A DNA stretch of 64,000 nt. Source: Herbaspirillum sp. ST 5-3 (GTDB lineage: Bacteria; Pseudomonadota; Gammaproteobacteria; Burkholderiales; Burkholderiaceae_D). Under the pieces are notes generated by a model, which was not told the DNA's origin, searched no databases, and saw only the letters and a program-made list of their open reading frames with translations. The stretch is taken from assembly GCF_004804275.1 (NCBI RefSeq), contig NZ_STGI01000003.1:489068-553067 (forward strand), in the 5' to 3' direction. A program made the translations under genes and the position numbers. This document shows, piece by piece, positions 43,902 to 52,447 of this stretch. The first letter of the stretch is position 1, and each line of letters starts with the position of its first letter.

Positions 43902-44845
43902 CCCTGGCCGGCAACAAGTCGAGACTGTCATGGGCCGCCATGATGCTGGCCAGCGTGGCGGCCGCATCCGGACCGCAGTCGGCGCAGTCTGCGCCGACCG
44001 CATCGCCGGCGGCTGAAGCATCGGGCGGCGCCCTGCAGGCCACGCTGGAAAGCAAGACGCGCCTGATCAAGCTGCTGCTTACGCAGTCGCCCGCAGTGCG
44101 ACGCATTCCGCAAAGCGACAATGCGCAGGCCAGGAAGAAGCTGGCCGAGGCGCAGTCCCTCGTCGCACGGGCTGACGGCGAGGCGGCTGCCGGCCGCACC
44201 GACGCAGCGGTCAAACTGCTCGATGAAGCCTTGCGCGACATCGTTGCGGCGACACGCCTGGTGCCCGATGCCGGGCAACTGGCGGCGCAGGAGCGTGCCC
44301 GTTACACCGCGCTGAGCGAGACGACGCGCACCTTCCTGCAACTGCACAAGAACCTGTCGGCCCGCATGGCAGCAAAGAAAGTGCAGGCGCCTGCAAGCGC
44401 GCTGGACGTCGGCAAGGTCAACGGTCTGCTGGAGAAGGCAGAATCGCTGGCCGCGGGCGGCAGGCACAAGGAGGCAAATGCCTTGCTCAACGACGCCTAC
44501 AAGGCGGCGGTGTCGGCGCTCAACGGTTTGCTGATGTCCGAAACCATCGTGTACGACCAGAAGTTCGACTCTCCTGCGGAGGAATTCCAGCATGAACTCG
44601 CACGCAACCGGAGTTATGAAGAACTGATTCCGATCGCACTGGCGCAGTTGAATACGCCGCGCGAGACCGCATTGTTGAGCGAGCGCTACACGCAACAAAG
44701 CAAGGACTTGCGCGAAACCGCGCAAAAACAGGCTGCCGGCGGGGATTACCCGGCCGCATTGAAATCAATCCAGGACGCGACCGCGCAATTGCAGCGTTCG
44801 CTGCGTATCGTCGGCGTCATTGTGCCGCAAGCATCTGAAAGGTAA
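43898..44845 (+). CDS. Exported helical protein of unknown function, copy A
   Basis: A 315-residue protein not recognised. It has a signal-like N-terminus (about 1-33, ending AQSAP) and no haem motif or cysteine after it. The rest is almost wholly predicted alpha-helix rich in Ala, Leu, Glu, Lys and Gln, with repeated patterns such as KKLAEAQSLVARADGEAAAGR and KEANALLNDAYKAAV, suggesting a long helical or TPR-like hairpin scaffold. The neighbour at 44853 is a paralogue. The start overlaps the previous stop (ATGA), so the two are translationally coupled. Position among cytochromes suggests a structural or assembly role (inference). Confidence 0.8.
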   Translation: MTLAGNKSRLSWAAMMLASVAAASGPQSAQSAPTASPAAEASGGALQATLESKTRLIKLLLTQSPAVRRIPQSDNAQARKKLAEAQSLVARADGEAAAGRTDAAVKLLDEALRDIVAATRLVPDAGQLAAQERARYTALSETTRTFLQLHKNLSARMAAKKVQAPASALDVGKVNGLLEKAESLAAGGRHKEANALLNDAYKAAVSALNGLLMSETIVYDQKFDSPAEEFQHELARNRSYEELIPIALAQLNTPRETALLSERYTQQSKDLRETAQKQAAGGDYPAALKSIQDATAQLQRSLRIVGVIVPQASER

Positions 44846-44852
44846 TGCAATC

Positions 44853-45788
44853 ATGAAACGATATTTGAAGGGCAGCGCCGTGCTGCTCGCCGGGACCCTT
44901 GGCCTGCAACTGGCATCTGCCTGCATGGCAGCCGACGCACCCGCCGCACAGGCGGTCGATGCCGCCAGTACACCGCGCGGACCGCGCGCCCCGGAAACCA
45001 AGGAACAACTGGAGCGCCGGCTCGGATCGGTGGAAACCCTGATCGAGAAATCTTCGGCCGCCAAGCAGATCGAAGCGAGCGGCAATGCGGAGGCGCAAGG
45101 CCAGCGCAGCAAGGCCCGCGATCTGCGCAAGCAGGCCGAAGATGCCTACAGGGCAGGCAATTATCCGAACGCGACGCGCCTGCTGGACGAGGCGGCGAAG
45201 ATGATGTTCGAAAGCGTGCGCCTGGCCGCGCCGGAGCAGGTTACCAGCGAGAAGAAGCAGCGCGACTTCGACAATCGCATGGAAAGCGTGAAGGCCCTGC
45301 TGACCGCGCAAAAACGCATCAGTGCCGAGAAGCACCTGGGCGCGAAGGGAACCGAGACCACCGCCAAGATCGAAGCGCAAATCCGCGACGCGCAAGCGCT
45401 GGCGACGGCGGGCAAGCTGGATGAAGCCCGTTCGGTGCTCGACAATGTGTATGTGACAACCAAGACCGCGATCGAAGGCATGCGCGGCGGCGACACCCTG
45501 GTACGTTCCTTGCAGTTCGCCAACAAGGAAGAGGAATACCACTACGAAGTGGATCGCAACGATACGCACAAGATGCTGGTCAAGGTGCTGCTGGAGGAAA
45601 AGCGCGCCAGTAATCCGGGCCTGGAAAGCATGGTGCAGAAGTATCTGGAACAGTCCGCCACATTGCGAACCAATGCGGAGGGCCTCGCGGCGAAAAAGGA
45701 TTATGAGGGAGCGATCAAGGTATTGGAGGACGCAACCAGGGAACTGGTTCGCGCGATCCGCAGCGCCGGGGTGTATATCCCGGGATAG
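44853..45788 (+). CDS. Exported helical protein of unknown function, copy B
   Basis: A 311-residue paralogue of the preceding product. Signal peptide ending CMAAD, then all-helical sequence with heptad-like repeats. The C-terminal third aligns with copy A: EEYHYEVDRN against EEFQHELARN, AAKKDYEGAIKVLEDATREL against AAGGDYPAALKSIQDATAQL, and both end G-V-x-(I/V)-P. No haem motif. ATG 44853 lies behind GAAAGGTAATG, 7 bases after the previous stop. I recognise no family. Confidence 0.82.
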   Translation: MKRYLKGSAVLLAGTLGLQLASACMAADAPAAQAVDAASTPRGPRAPETKEQLERRLGSVETLIEKSSAAKQIEASGNAEAQGQRSKARDLRKQAEDAYRAGNYPNATRLLDEAAKMMFESVRLAAPEQVTSEKKQRDFDNRMESVKALLTAQKRISAEKHLGAKGTETTAKIEAQIRDAQALATAGKLDEARSVLDNVYVTTKTAIEGMRGGDTLVRSLQFANKEEEYHYEVDRNDTHKMLVKVLLEEKRASNPGLESMVQKYLEQSATLRTNAEGLAAKKDYEGAIKVLEDATRELVRAIRSAGVYIPG

Positions 45789-45795
45789 GTTCAGC

Positions 45796-46329
45796 ATGTT
45801 CATGCCGACACTGCGAACGCATCGGGCGATGTGGCTCCGGCTGCTGCTTGCCGTGGTGTTCGCATGCGCGGGTTCGGTTGTGCTTGGCCAGCATCTGCCG
45901 CTGGCCAAGGACGGCGTGCACGACCCCGCCGGTCCCGGCATCAAGATGCTGCAGCAACCGAACGACATCCTGCCGAAGCTGCCGCAGGATGTGGTCGGCA
46001 ACAACGTGCGCTGGGTCAAGGCGCTGGAAGAGGGCGCCATCGCGCCGCGCACCAACATCCTTCCCGAGACACAGATCCGGGTGCTGGACCTGAACGTGTT
46101 GTTGCCGCGCACCGCCGAAATGCCGATGGTTCTGTTCCCGCACAAGCAGCACACCGAATGGCTCGACTGCAGCAACTGCCATGAAGCCATCTTTCCCTAC
46201 AAAGCGGGCGCCACCAAAGGGCTGAACATGTTCGCAGTCCTGCAGGGCGAATTCTGCGGGCGCTGCCACGGCGCCGTGGCCTTTCCCCTGACCGAATGCA
46301 AGCGCTGCCACAGCGTTTACCGCAAATGA
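45796..46329 (+). CDS. Triheme c-type cytochrome (c7-like), stand-alone form of the fusion domain
   Basis: A 177-residue exported protein with a hydrophobic N-terminus ending VLGQH and three motifs CSNCH, CGRCH and CKRCH. It matches the C-terminal half of the fused cytochrome at 42897 over its whole mature length (DGVHDPAG, VRWVKALEEG, FPHKQHTEWLDCSNCH). Start ATG 45796 or 45802. It lies 7 bases after the helical protein; its stop overlaps the next ATG. Confidence 0.87.
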   Translation: MFMPTLRTHRAMWLRLLLAVVFACAGSVVLGQHLPLAKDGVHDPAGPGIKMLQQPNDILPKLPQDVVGNNVRWVKALEEGAIAPRTNILPETQIRVLDLNVLLPRTAEMPMVLFPHKQHTEWLDCSNCHEAIFPYKAGATKGLNMFAVLQGEFCGRCHGAVAFPLTECKRCHSVYRK

Positions 46330-46730
46330 TCGGCGCACACCGCTCCCCTCATGCGCTGCTGCGGCTGCTGTGCGGCATCCTGGCCTTGTGGCTGGCGGCC
46401 TTGTGCATGCCGGCGCAGGCGGAGTACGCTGACGTCGTGCTGAACCGCCGCGCGGAAAAGGAAGGCGTGCGTCCGGTGGTGTTCCCGCACTGGTTCCATC
46501 GCATGCGTTTTCGCTGCAAGGTGTGCCATTCCGAACTCGGCTTCAAGATGCGGGCCGGCAGCAACGATGTGACCATGGTCGACATCATCGACGGCAAGTT
46601 CTGCGGCATGTGCCACAACGACCGCATTGCCTGGGGGCCGGCCAATTGCGACTTGTGCCACTCCGGCCTGCCCGGACTCAAGCCCGGCATCTACGGCGGC
46701 GCTTCCACTGCGGGACCGGGGCGATGGTGA
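46326..46730 (+). CDS. Triheme c-type cytochrome (c7-like), copy B
   Basis: A 134-residue exported protein with signal peptide ending AQAEY and motifs CKVCH, CGMCH and CDLCH. It is a close paralogue of the product at 42429 (FPHWFHRMRFRCKVCH, IIDGKFCGMCHNDRIAW). ATG 46326 overlaps the previous stop (AATGA). With 42429-42897 it shows that a triheme/triheme pair has been duplicated around the helical proteins. Confidence 0.87.
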   Translation: MIGAHRSPHALLRLLCGILALWLAALCMPAQAEYADVVLNRRAEKEGVRPVVFPHWFHRMRFRCKVCHSELGFKMRAGSNDVTMVDIIDGKFCGMCHNDRIAWGPANCDLCHSGLPGLKPGIYGGASTAGPGRW

Positions 46731-47725
46731 ATCACATACGTCCTGGAGATCGAACAAGACTGCGCCGTTTCGGTCGGCGCTGCGCTGCTGCCGCGATGTG
46801 CGTAGGGCTGCTCGGCTGCGCTTCATCGGGATGGACTCCCGATGAAGCAATCGAGCGGCCGCTGCTCTCGGCCAGGCAGGCGCTGTCCGGCGCACGCCTG
46901 GGCACGTTGCCGGGATTCGCCTTCGGCAGCGGCACGCGTCCCGCGCCCTCCGCCTATGTGGCGTTCCTTGCTCCGAGTGCGGTCGTTGCCCGCAACAACA
47001 TCGTGTATGTGTTCGACAGCGGTCATCGACAGCTCTTTCGCATCGATTCCACGCAACAGTCGATGACGCGCTTCACCGACTACGGCGGTAGTGTGGCGGG
47101 TATGGCGGTGGCACCGGACCTGTCCTTGTATGTTGCCGACGCCGGCACGCAGCAGGTGCTGCATTATTCGTGGGATGGCAAGCCCTTGCCGCGTCTCGCG
47201 CACGACACCGTGCTGGCGCGCCCGGTTGCGATCTGTGTCGATGCAGCGACAGGCCGTATTTTCGTTGCGGACAGCTTGTACAATCACGTCGTGATTTTCG
47301 ACGGTCTCGGGCGCGCGCAACAGACGCTCAAGTCACTGGAAGCACGCAGCATTGAATCCATGGCGCGCGGCCCGGACGGTTTGTACCTGGTCGATCGCCT
47401 CAGCAGGCAGGTGGTGGTGATGGGGCTGGACGGCAGGGACAGGTATGTGCTGGGCGAGGGCACGCTGAACGATCCTCAGGCGATTGCAGTCGATCGCTTC
47501 AACCGCGTTTTTGTGAGTGACGCTTTTGATAACAGCATCAAGGTCTATGAGGGCGGACAACTGACCGCGCGTTTCGGCGGCAGCGGCGCGACGCCCGGCC
47601 GCTTCAACCGCGTCACCTTTCTGTCGATCGACCAGAATACGCTTTATGTTGCAGACAGCTTGAATGCACGCGTGCAAAGCTTCCACATCGCGCCGCCCGC
47701 CGCACGAGGTCCGGGTCATGATTAG
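46724..47725 (+). CDS. NHL-type beta-propeller lipoprotein, copy 2
   Basis: A 333-residue protein with basic n-region and lipobox LLGCASSG. About five or six propeller repeats follow (VVARNNIVYVFDSG, VAPDLSLYVADAG, VDAATGRIFVADS, MARGPDGLYLVDR, VDRFNRVFVSDAF, LSIDQNTLYVADS). No enzyme motif. The start overlaps the end of the triheme gene by seven bases. Paralogous to 36741 and 47718; role probably scaffolding in the cytochrome complex (inference). Confidence 0.85.
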   Translation: MVNHIRPGDRTRLRRFGRRCAAAAMCVGLLGCASSGWTPDEAIERPLLSARQALSGARLGTLPGFAFGSGTRPAPSAYVAFLAPSAVVARNNIVYVFDSGHRQLFRIDSTQQSMTRFTDYGGSVAGMAVAPDLSLYVADAGTQQVLHYSWDGKPLPRLAHDTVLARPVAICVDAATGRIFVADSLYNHVVIFDGLGRAQQTLKSLEARSIESMARGPDGLYLVDRLSRQVVVMGLDGRDRYVLGEGTLNDPQAIAVDRFNRVFVSDAFDNSIKVYEGGQLTARFGGSGATPGRFNRVTFLSIDQNTLYVADSLNARVQSFHIAPPAARGPGHD

Positions 47726-48788
47726 GCGCATCTTCACGCTTTCGCTGCTTGGTTTGGTGCTGCTCCTGTCGGGGTGCGGCGAAACCCGCTACGTGATGCG
47801 GCTCGATCCGGAACCGGCGAAGGAACACGCCTCCCTAGTCTGGCCGGCGGCGCCGGAAATTCCGCGCTTTCGTTATGTCGGTCAACTGACGGGAGAACAG
47901 AATTTCGTTCCCGAAGACGGTGAGAAGCAGGCCATAGGCTCGCGCATTCTGCGCTGGCTGGTCGGGCTGACCGGCAACGGGGAAGACAGAACGGTGCTCA
48001 AGCGCCCGCAGAGCGGCATGACCGGGAGCGACGGACGCGTCTATGTCAGCGATATCGCCGCCCATGCGGTGTTCGTCTTCGACAGGATGGCAGGGAAGCT
48101 GAGTGTGTGGACGCAGTCAGAGGAGTACCGCAATTTCGTGACGCCGATCGGCGTGGCGGAGGGCCCCGGCGGACAGGTCCTGGTGGCGGATGCGGAACTG
48201 GGGCGCGTGTATCGTCTCGATCGCGACGGCAAGCCGATCGACAGCTTCGGCAAGGACATTCTGGTGCGCCCGACCGGCCTCGCGCGCGATGCGCAGCGTC
48301 ACCGCATCTATGTGGCCGACACCCACGCGCATGACATCAAGGTATTCGATGATGATGGCATGCTGGTGGATACCATCGGCCATCGCGGCGAGGATCAGGG
48401 CGAACTGAATTTCCCTACGCATCTCGCAATCGCCGGTGACAAACTGTATGTCACCGACAGCATGAACGCGCGACTGCAGATCTTCAACCTGCAGGGCAGG
48501 GTCATCCGCAGCATCGGTCGGCGCGGTCTTTACATCGGCAACATGACGCGACCCAAAGGCGTCACTGTGGACCCGAGCGGAAATATTTACGTGGTGGAAT
48601 CTTTCTACGATAATCTGCTCGTATTCAACAGCGAAGGAAAATTTCTGATGCCGATCGGCGGAACCGGCAAGGACATCGGCCAGTTTTATCTGCCGTCAGG
48701 CGTCTGGAGCGATCAGCAAGGCAGGATCCACGTTGCCGACATGTTCAATGGACGCATCGTCATTTTCCAATTCATTGGAGCGATGTGA
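47718..48788 (+). CDS. NHL-type beta-propeller lipoprotein, copy 3
   Basis: A 356-residue protein with lipobox LLLSGCGET. Six-bladed propeller repeats: GSDGRVYVSDI, EGPGGQVLVADAE, DAQRHRIYVADTH, AIAGDKLYVTDS, VDPSGNIYVVES and DQQGRIHVADMF. The pre-propeller segment VWPAAPEIPRFRYVGQ matches copy 1 (VFPAAPDQPRFYYERS). The start overlaps the previous stop by eight bases and its stop overlaps the next ATG by one. Confidence 0.87.
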   Translation: MIRRIFTLSLLGLVLLLSGCGETRYVMRLDPEPAKEHASLVWPAAPEIPRFRYVGQLTGEQNFVPEDGEKQAIGSRILRWLVGLTGNGEDRTVLKRPQSGMTGSDGRVYVSDIAAHAVFVFDRMAGKLSVWTQSEEYRNFVTPIGVAEGPGGQVLVADAELGRVYRLDRDGKPIDSFGKDILVRPTGLARDAQRHRIYVADTHAHDIKVFDDDGMLVDTIGHRGEDQGELNFPTHLAIAGDKLYVTDSMNARLQIFNLQGRVIRSIGRRGLYIGNMTRPKGVTVDPSGNIYVVESFYDNLLVFNSEGKFLMPIGGTGKDIGQFYLPSGVWSDQQGRIHVADMFNGRIVIFQFIGAM

Positions 48789-51388
48789 TGTCCTGGTTCC
48801 GAACCTTCGCTGCCGTCTTTTTGCTGCTGGTCGTCACGGCGCTCGCGCGTGCGGGTATCGGCGTGACCGACAAGATTTCCGATGTGCGCGGCACCAAGCA
48901 CAATCTTTCCGCTGCGGCTGACGGATCGTCCACACCCTCCGGCGGCACGGTCCCGACACGGACCGTCAAGGCCAGTTCCGAAACGCAGGTGTGCGTGTTC
49001 TGCCATACCCCGCACGAAGCCGAATCCGCGACCTTCGGAACATCGCCGAATACCTATGGCCCGCCGCTGTGGAACCGCAAGCTGTCCGGGCAAACCTATA
49101 CGCCTTACAACTCCAGTTCCATGGATGCGGATGCCAATGAACTCGCGTCCGCACCGGGCGGAAGTTCCAAGCTTTGTCTTTCCTGCCATGACGGCACCAT
49201 GGCAATCGACAAGGTCAATGCGCTCAACGGTGCGAAGAACGTCACCATCCCGATGAGCACCGGCCCGTCGCCGGTCACCATGCCGAGCGGGAACGCAAGC
49301 ACCGGATTCACGCGCGACCTCGGCACCGACCTGCGTGGCGACCATCCCATATCGTTCACCTACGACAGCACCCTTGCGACCAACGACGGCGAACTGCGCA
49401 CGCCCAATGGCACCATCGTCGGCACGCGCGTCGCGGGAAGCACGCCGCCGAAAATGCCGCTGGAAAAAAGCCAGATGCAATGCACGACCTGCCACGATCC
49501 GCATTTGCGCGACCGCGCGACCGGCAACGGCAATGCCAAGTTCCTGCGCATGAACCGCTTCCAGGTATCGCAACCCGGCGGCGGCAACTTCAACACCACC
49601 AACGACATCATCTGCCTGGCATGCCACGACAAGGGGGGCGAGTCCTGGGCTTATTCGGCGCACGCCAACAGCCAGGTCGCGACCCAGACTTACAAGGCAG
49701 CGGCGGCACAGCAGCGGGAATTCCCATCCTCGCTGGATTCGCCCGCCAATACCGATCCGCCGGTGTGGCAGGTGTCTTGCCTGAACTGCCACGATACCCA
49801 CACCGTGCAAGGCGCGCGCCGCCTGCTGCGAGAAGGGACCGACAGTACCAGCTCTCCCAAGGCCGGCGGCAATTCCGCGCTTGAGGAGACCTGTTATCAG
49901 TGCCATACCACCAGCGCAGCATCGGCGGTGACGTACACCGCCCTGACCGCCAATGCCATCCCTAACATCAAGACCGATTTCACGACGCTGGCGCGGCACA
50001 TGCCGATCAAGAGTTCGGACCAGGCTGGCGGCACGGAAGTGCATGACATCGGCGGCGTGTTCAACGACAGCCTGGATGCCAACTGCAGCAAGACCGTCGG
50101 CAAGTGCGGCAGGGATTTCCTGGAGTCGCGTGCCAATCTCGGCGTGGGCAACACCGGCAACCGTCATGCAGAATGCACCGATTGCCACAATCCGCACCGC
50201 GTGGTGAAGTTCCGCGATTTCCGCGGCAATCCGGTTGGCTCGATTACCGGCGCGCCGGACGCCGCCGGCACTCATCCGCATACCGATACTGCGATGAACC
50301 ACTCGAATATTGCCTCCGGCGTGTTGCGCGGCAGTTGGGGGGTGGAGCCAATCTACGGTTCGGCATCCTTTCAAGCACTGCCGTCAGGCTATAGCGTCAA
50401 GCGCGGCGATCCGGGCACCAATGCCAGTTCTCTCGTCAGCGCAAGCTACGTGACGCGGGAATACCAGATTTGCCTGAAGTGCCATTCCGATTACGGTTAT
50501 TCCGATAACAATCTGCCGCAAAGCAATGGCGGCACCGGTGTCGGTAATCGGCCCACGCTGGGCAGTTTCACAGGCGGCACCCCGTCCGGCACCAATGGCG
50601 CGACGATGTACACGAATCAGGCCAAGGAATTTCAGACGCCGAGCGGCCATGAAGGACCGGCAACCAATGTCTGTATCAATATGGGAACCGCCGCCGGCGC
50701 GGCCGCTGCCTATAACAATTGCAACCATCGGTCATGGCACCCGGTGATGAATGCCACCGGTCGTACGACCACTACACGTGGCATGAGCGCTGGCAATCCG
50801 TGGCTGGCCCCATGGAATAACCAGGTTGGGTCAAATACGATGTACTGCAGTGATTGCCATGGGTCCAATGTGACCTCGACCACCTCCGTTATCCCCGATA
50901 ATGCTGATAACGGCAATCCCTGGGGGCCGCATGGATCCGGCAATGATTTCCTGCTCAAGGGCGCATGGACCGATACCAATGGCGGCAATGCGAACCTGAT
51001 ATGCTTCAAGTGCCATGCCAAGGCCAACTACACGTCCCGAAATGACACCGGCAGAAAAACCGGCTTTTACGATCGTTCCACCGGCAAGGGCAACCTGCAC
51101 AATTATCACGTTGACCGGATAGGCAGGGAATTGCGCTGCACCTGGTGCCATATCGCCGTACCGCATGGCTGGAAGAACAAAGCGTTCCTGGTCAATCTGA
51201 ACGATCTGGGGCCGGAAGTCGGCAAGACGGCAGGCACCGCTGCGCCGGCCGGTTCGTATACCAACGGGCCTTATTATTACAAGGCGGTGCTGCGGGTGAC
51301 CACATTCGCCAAAAGCGGTGCATGGGCCGATACCGATTGTGGCGGAAAAGACTATATGAGAAACACGATGTGCAACAGCCCGCCATGA
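48788..51388 (+). CDS. Undecaheme (11-haem) c-type cytochrome, probably outer-surface
   Basis: An 866-residue exported protein with signal peptide ending LARAG and eleven CxxCH motifs (CVFCH, CLSCH, CTTCH, CLACH, CLNCH, CYQCH, CTDCH, CLKCH, CSDCH, CFKCH, CTWCH). Haem density is low and Ser/Thr/Gly/Asn-rich stretches separate the motifs, as in secreted or surface multihaem cytochromes. The N-terminal quarter is homologous to the tetraheme protein at 38193. With the barrel (40329) and periplasmic triheme proteins it could be the extracellular end of a porin-cytochrome complex (inference). ATG 48788 overlaps the previous stop. Confidence 0.88.
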   Translation: MSWFRTFAAVFLLLVVTALARAGIGVTDKISDVRGTKHNLSAAADGSSTPSGGTVPTRTVKASSETQVCVFCHTPHEAESATFGTSPNTYGPPLWNRKLSGQTYTPYNSSSMDADANELASAPGGSSKLCLSCHDGTMAIDKVNALNGAKNVTIPMSTGPSPVTMPSGNASTGFTRDLGTDLRGDHPISFTYDSTLATNDGELRTPNGTIVGTRVAGSTPPKMPLEKSQMQCTTCHDPHLRDRATGNGNAKFLRMNRFQVSQPGGGNFNTTNDIICLACHDKGGESWAYSAHANSQVATQTYKAAAAQQREFPSSLDSPANTDPPVWQVSCLNCHDTHTVQGARRLLREGTDSTSSPKAGGNSALEETCYQCHTTSAASAVTYTALTANAIPNIKTDFTTLARHMPIKSSDQAGGTEVHDIGGVFNDSLDANCSKTVGKCGRDFLESRANLGVGNTGNRHAECTDCHNPHRVVKFRDFRGNPVGSITGAPDAAGTHPHTDTAMNHSNIASGVLRGSWGVEPIYGSASFQALPSGYSVKRGDPGTNASSLVSASYVTREYQICLKCHSDYGYSDNNLPQSNGGTGVGNRPTLGSFTGGTPSGTNGATMYTNQAKEFQTPSGHEGPATNVCINMGTAAGAAAAYNNCNHRSWHPVMNATGRTTTTRGMSAGNPWLAPWNNQVGSNTMYCSDCHGSNVTSTTSVIPDNADNGNPWGPHGSGNDFLLKGAWTDTNGGNANLICFKCHAKANYTSRNDTGRKTGFYDRSTGKGNLHNYHVDRIGRELRCTWCHIAVPHGWKNKAFLVNLNDLGPEVGKTAGTAAPAGSYTNGPYYYKAVLRVTTFAKSGAWADTDCGGKDYMRNTMCNSPP

Positions 51389-51462
51389 CGCCAGAGATAA
51401 CGACAGGCCTTGCACTGCCGGCGCGGACATCGGATAGCGGCGATTAGCGTGACGAGCACTGC

Positions 51463-52446
51463 ATGGTATCAAGCATGATGTGGAAAAGCCTCGAGCGCCT
51501 GGCATCGCTCAAGCTGACGCTCTTCGTTCTCATTGCATTCGGCGCCGGGATACTGCTGTCCTATGGCGGCTGGATGGATGGAACCTGGGCGCTGGCCGTG
51601 CCGTTGACATTGTTTGCCGTGAACCTGATTGCGGCAGTGGTCACCAAGCCGGTGTTCCGGCGCCAGCGTGCGCTGCTGATATTTCATCTGGGCCTGATTG
51701 CGCTCGTGCTGTTGCTGGCGGCAGGCCGCCTGACCTACCTGAAGGGAAGCGTCGAAATCGCCGAAGGCGCGGAGTTCGACGGTCAGTTGACCGCATTCGA
51801 GGCAGGCCCCTGGCATTGGTCCGGGCTGGATCGGGTGCATTTCAGCAATGACGGTTTTCGCATCGCTTATGCAGCCGGCATGCAGCGCGACAAGACGCGC
51901 AACATGGTGCGGTACGTGGACGCCGACGGGGTAGAGCAACACGCAGAGATCGGCGACCAGAAGCCCCTGGTATTGGCCGGCTATCGCTTTTACACCAGTC
52001 CGAACAAGGGTTTCGCTCCCACGTTTGTCTGGTATCCTGCCTCCGGTAACGCGCCGGTGTTGGGGGCGGTGCATCTGCCGTCCTATCCGATTCACGAGTA
52101 TCGTCAGGCCCGGGACTGGCAATTGCCGGGGACGAACATCAACGTCTGGACCATGCTCCAGTTCGACGAAGTCATCCTTGACCGGGAAAAGGCGTCCGAG
52201 TTCAGGTTGCCAAACAAGCACAAGGTCATCGTGCGCATCGGCGACCTGCGGCGCGAACTGCAACCCGCCGAGGCGATCGACTTGCCAGAGGGGCGGCTGG
52301 TCTACGAGGGCTTGCGCACGTGGATGGGTTATTCCGTGTTTTATGACTGGACCATCCATTGGCTGCTGGCTGTCAGTGCATTGACGGTCGGTGCGCTGGG
52401 CTGGCATTTCTGGCGCAAGTTCGCGGCAAAACCATGGAATTCGTAA
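51463..52446 (+). CDS. resB: ResB-like cytochrome c biogenesis membrane protein
   Basis: A 327-residue membrane protein. Three N-terminal helices (SLKLTLFVLIAFGAGILLSY, TWALAVPLTLFAVNLIAAVV, ALLIFHLGLIALVLLLAAGR), a large periplasmic domain (about 100-295), and a last helix near the C-terminus. This matches the ResB/CcsB component of System II, which with CcsA moves haem and attaches it to apocytochromes. It is shorter than stand-alone ResB proteins. CcsA begins 1 base after the stop. A local maturation set makes sense next to so many haem proteins. Confidence 0.85.
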   Translation: MVSSMMWKSLERLASLKLTLFVLIAFGAGILLSYGGWMDGTWALAVPLTLFAVNLIAAVVTKPVFRRQRALLIFHLGLIALVLLLAAGRLTYLKGSVEIAEGAEFDGQLTAFEAGPWHWSGLDRVHFSNDGFRIAYAAGMQRDKTRNMVRYVDADGVEQHAEIGDQKPLVLAGYRFYTSPNKGFAPTFVWYPASGNAPVLGAVHLPSYPIHEYRQARDWQLPGTNINVWTMLQFDEVILDREKASEFRLPNKHKVIVRIGDLRRELQPAEAIDLPEGRLVYEGLRTWMGYSVFYDWTIHWLLAVSALTVGALGWHFWRKFAAKPWNS

Positions 52447-52447
52447 C

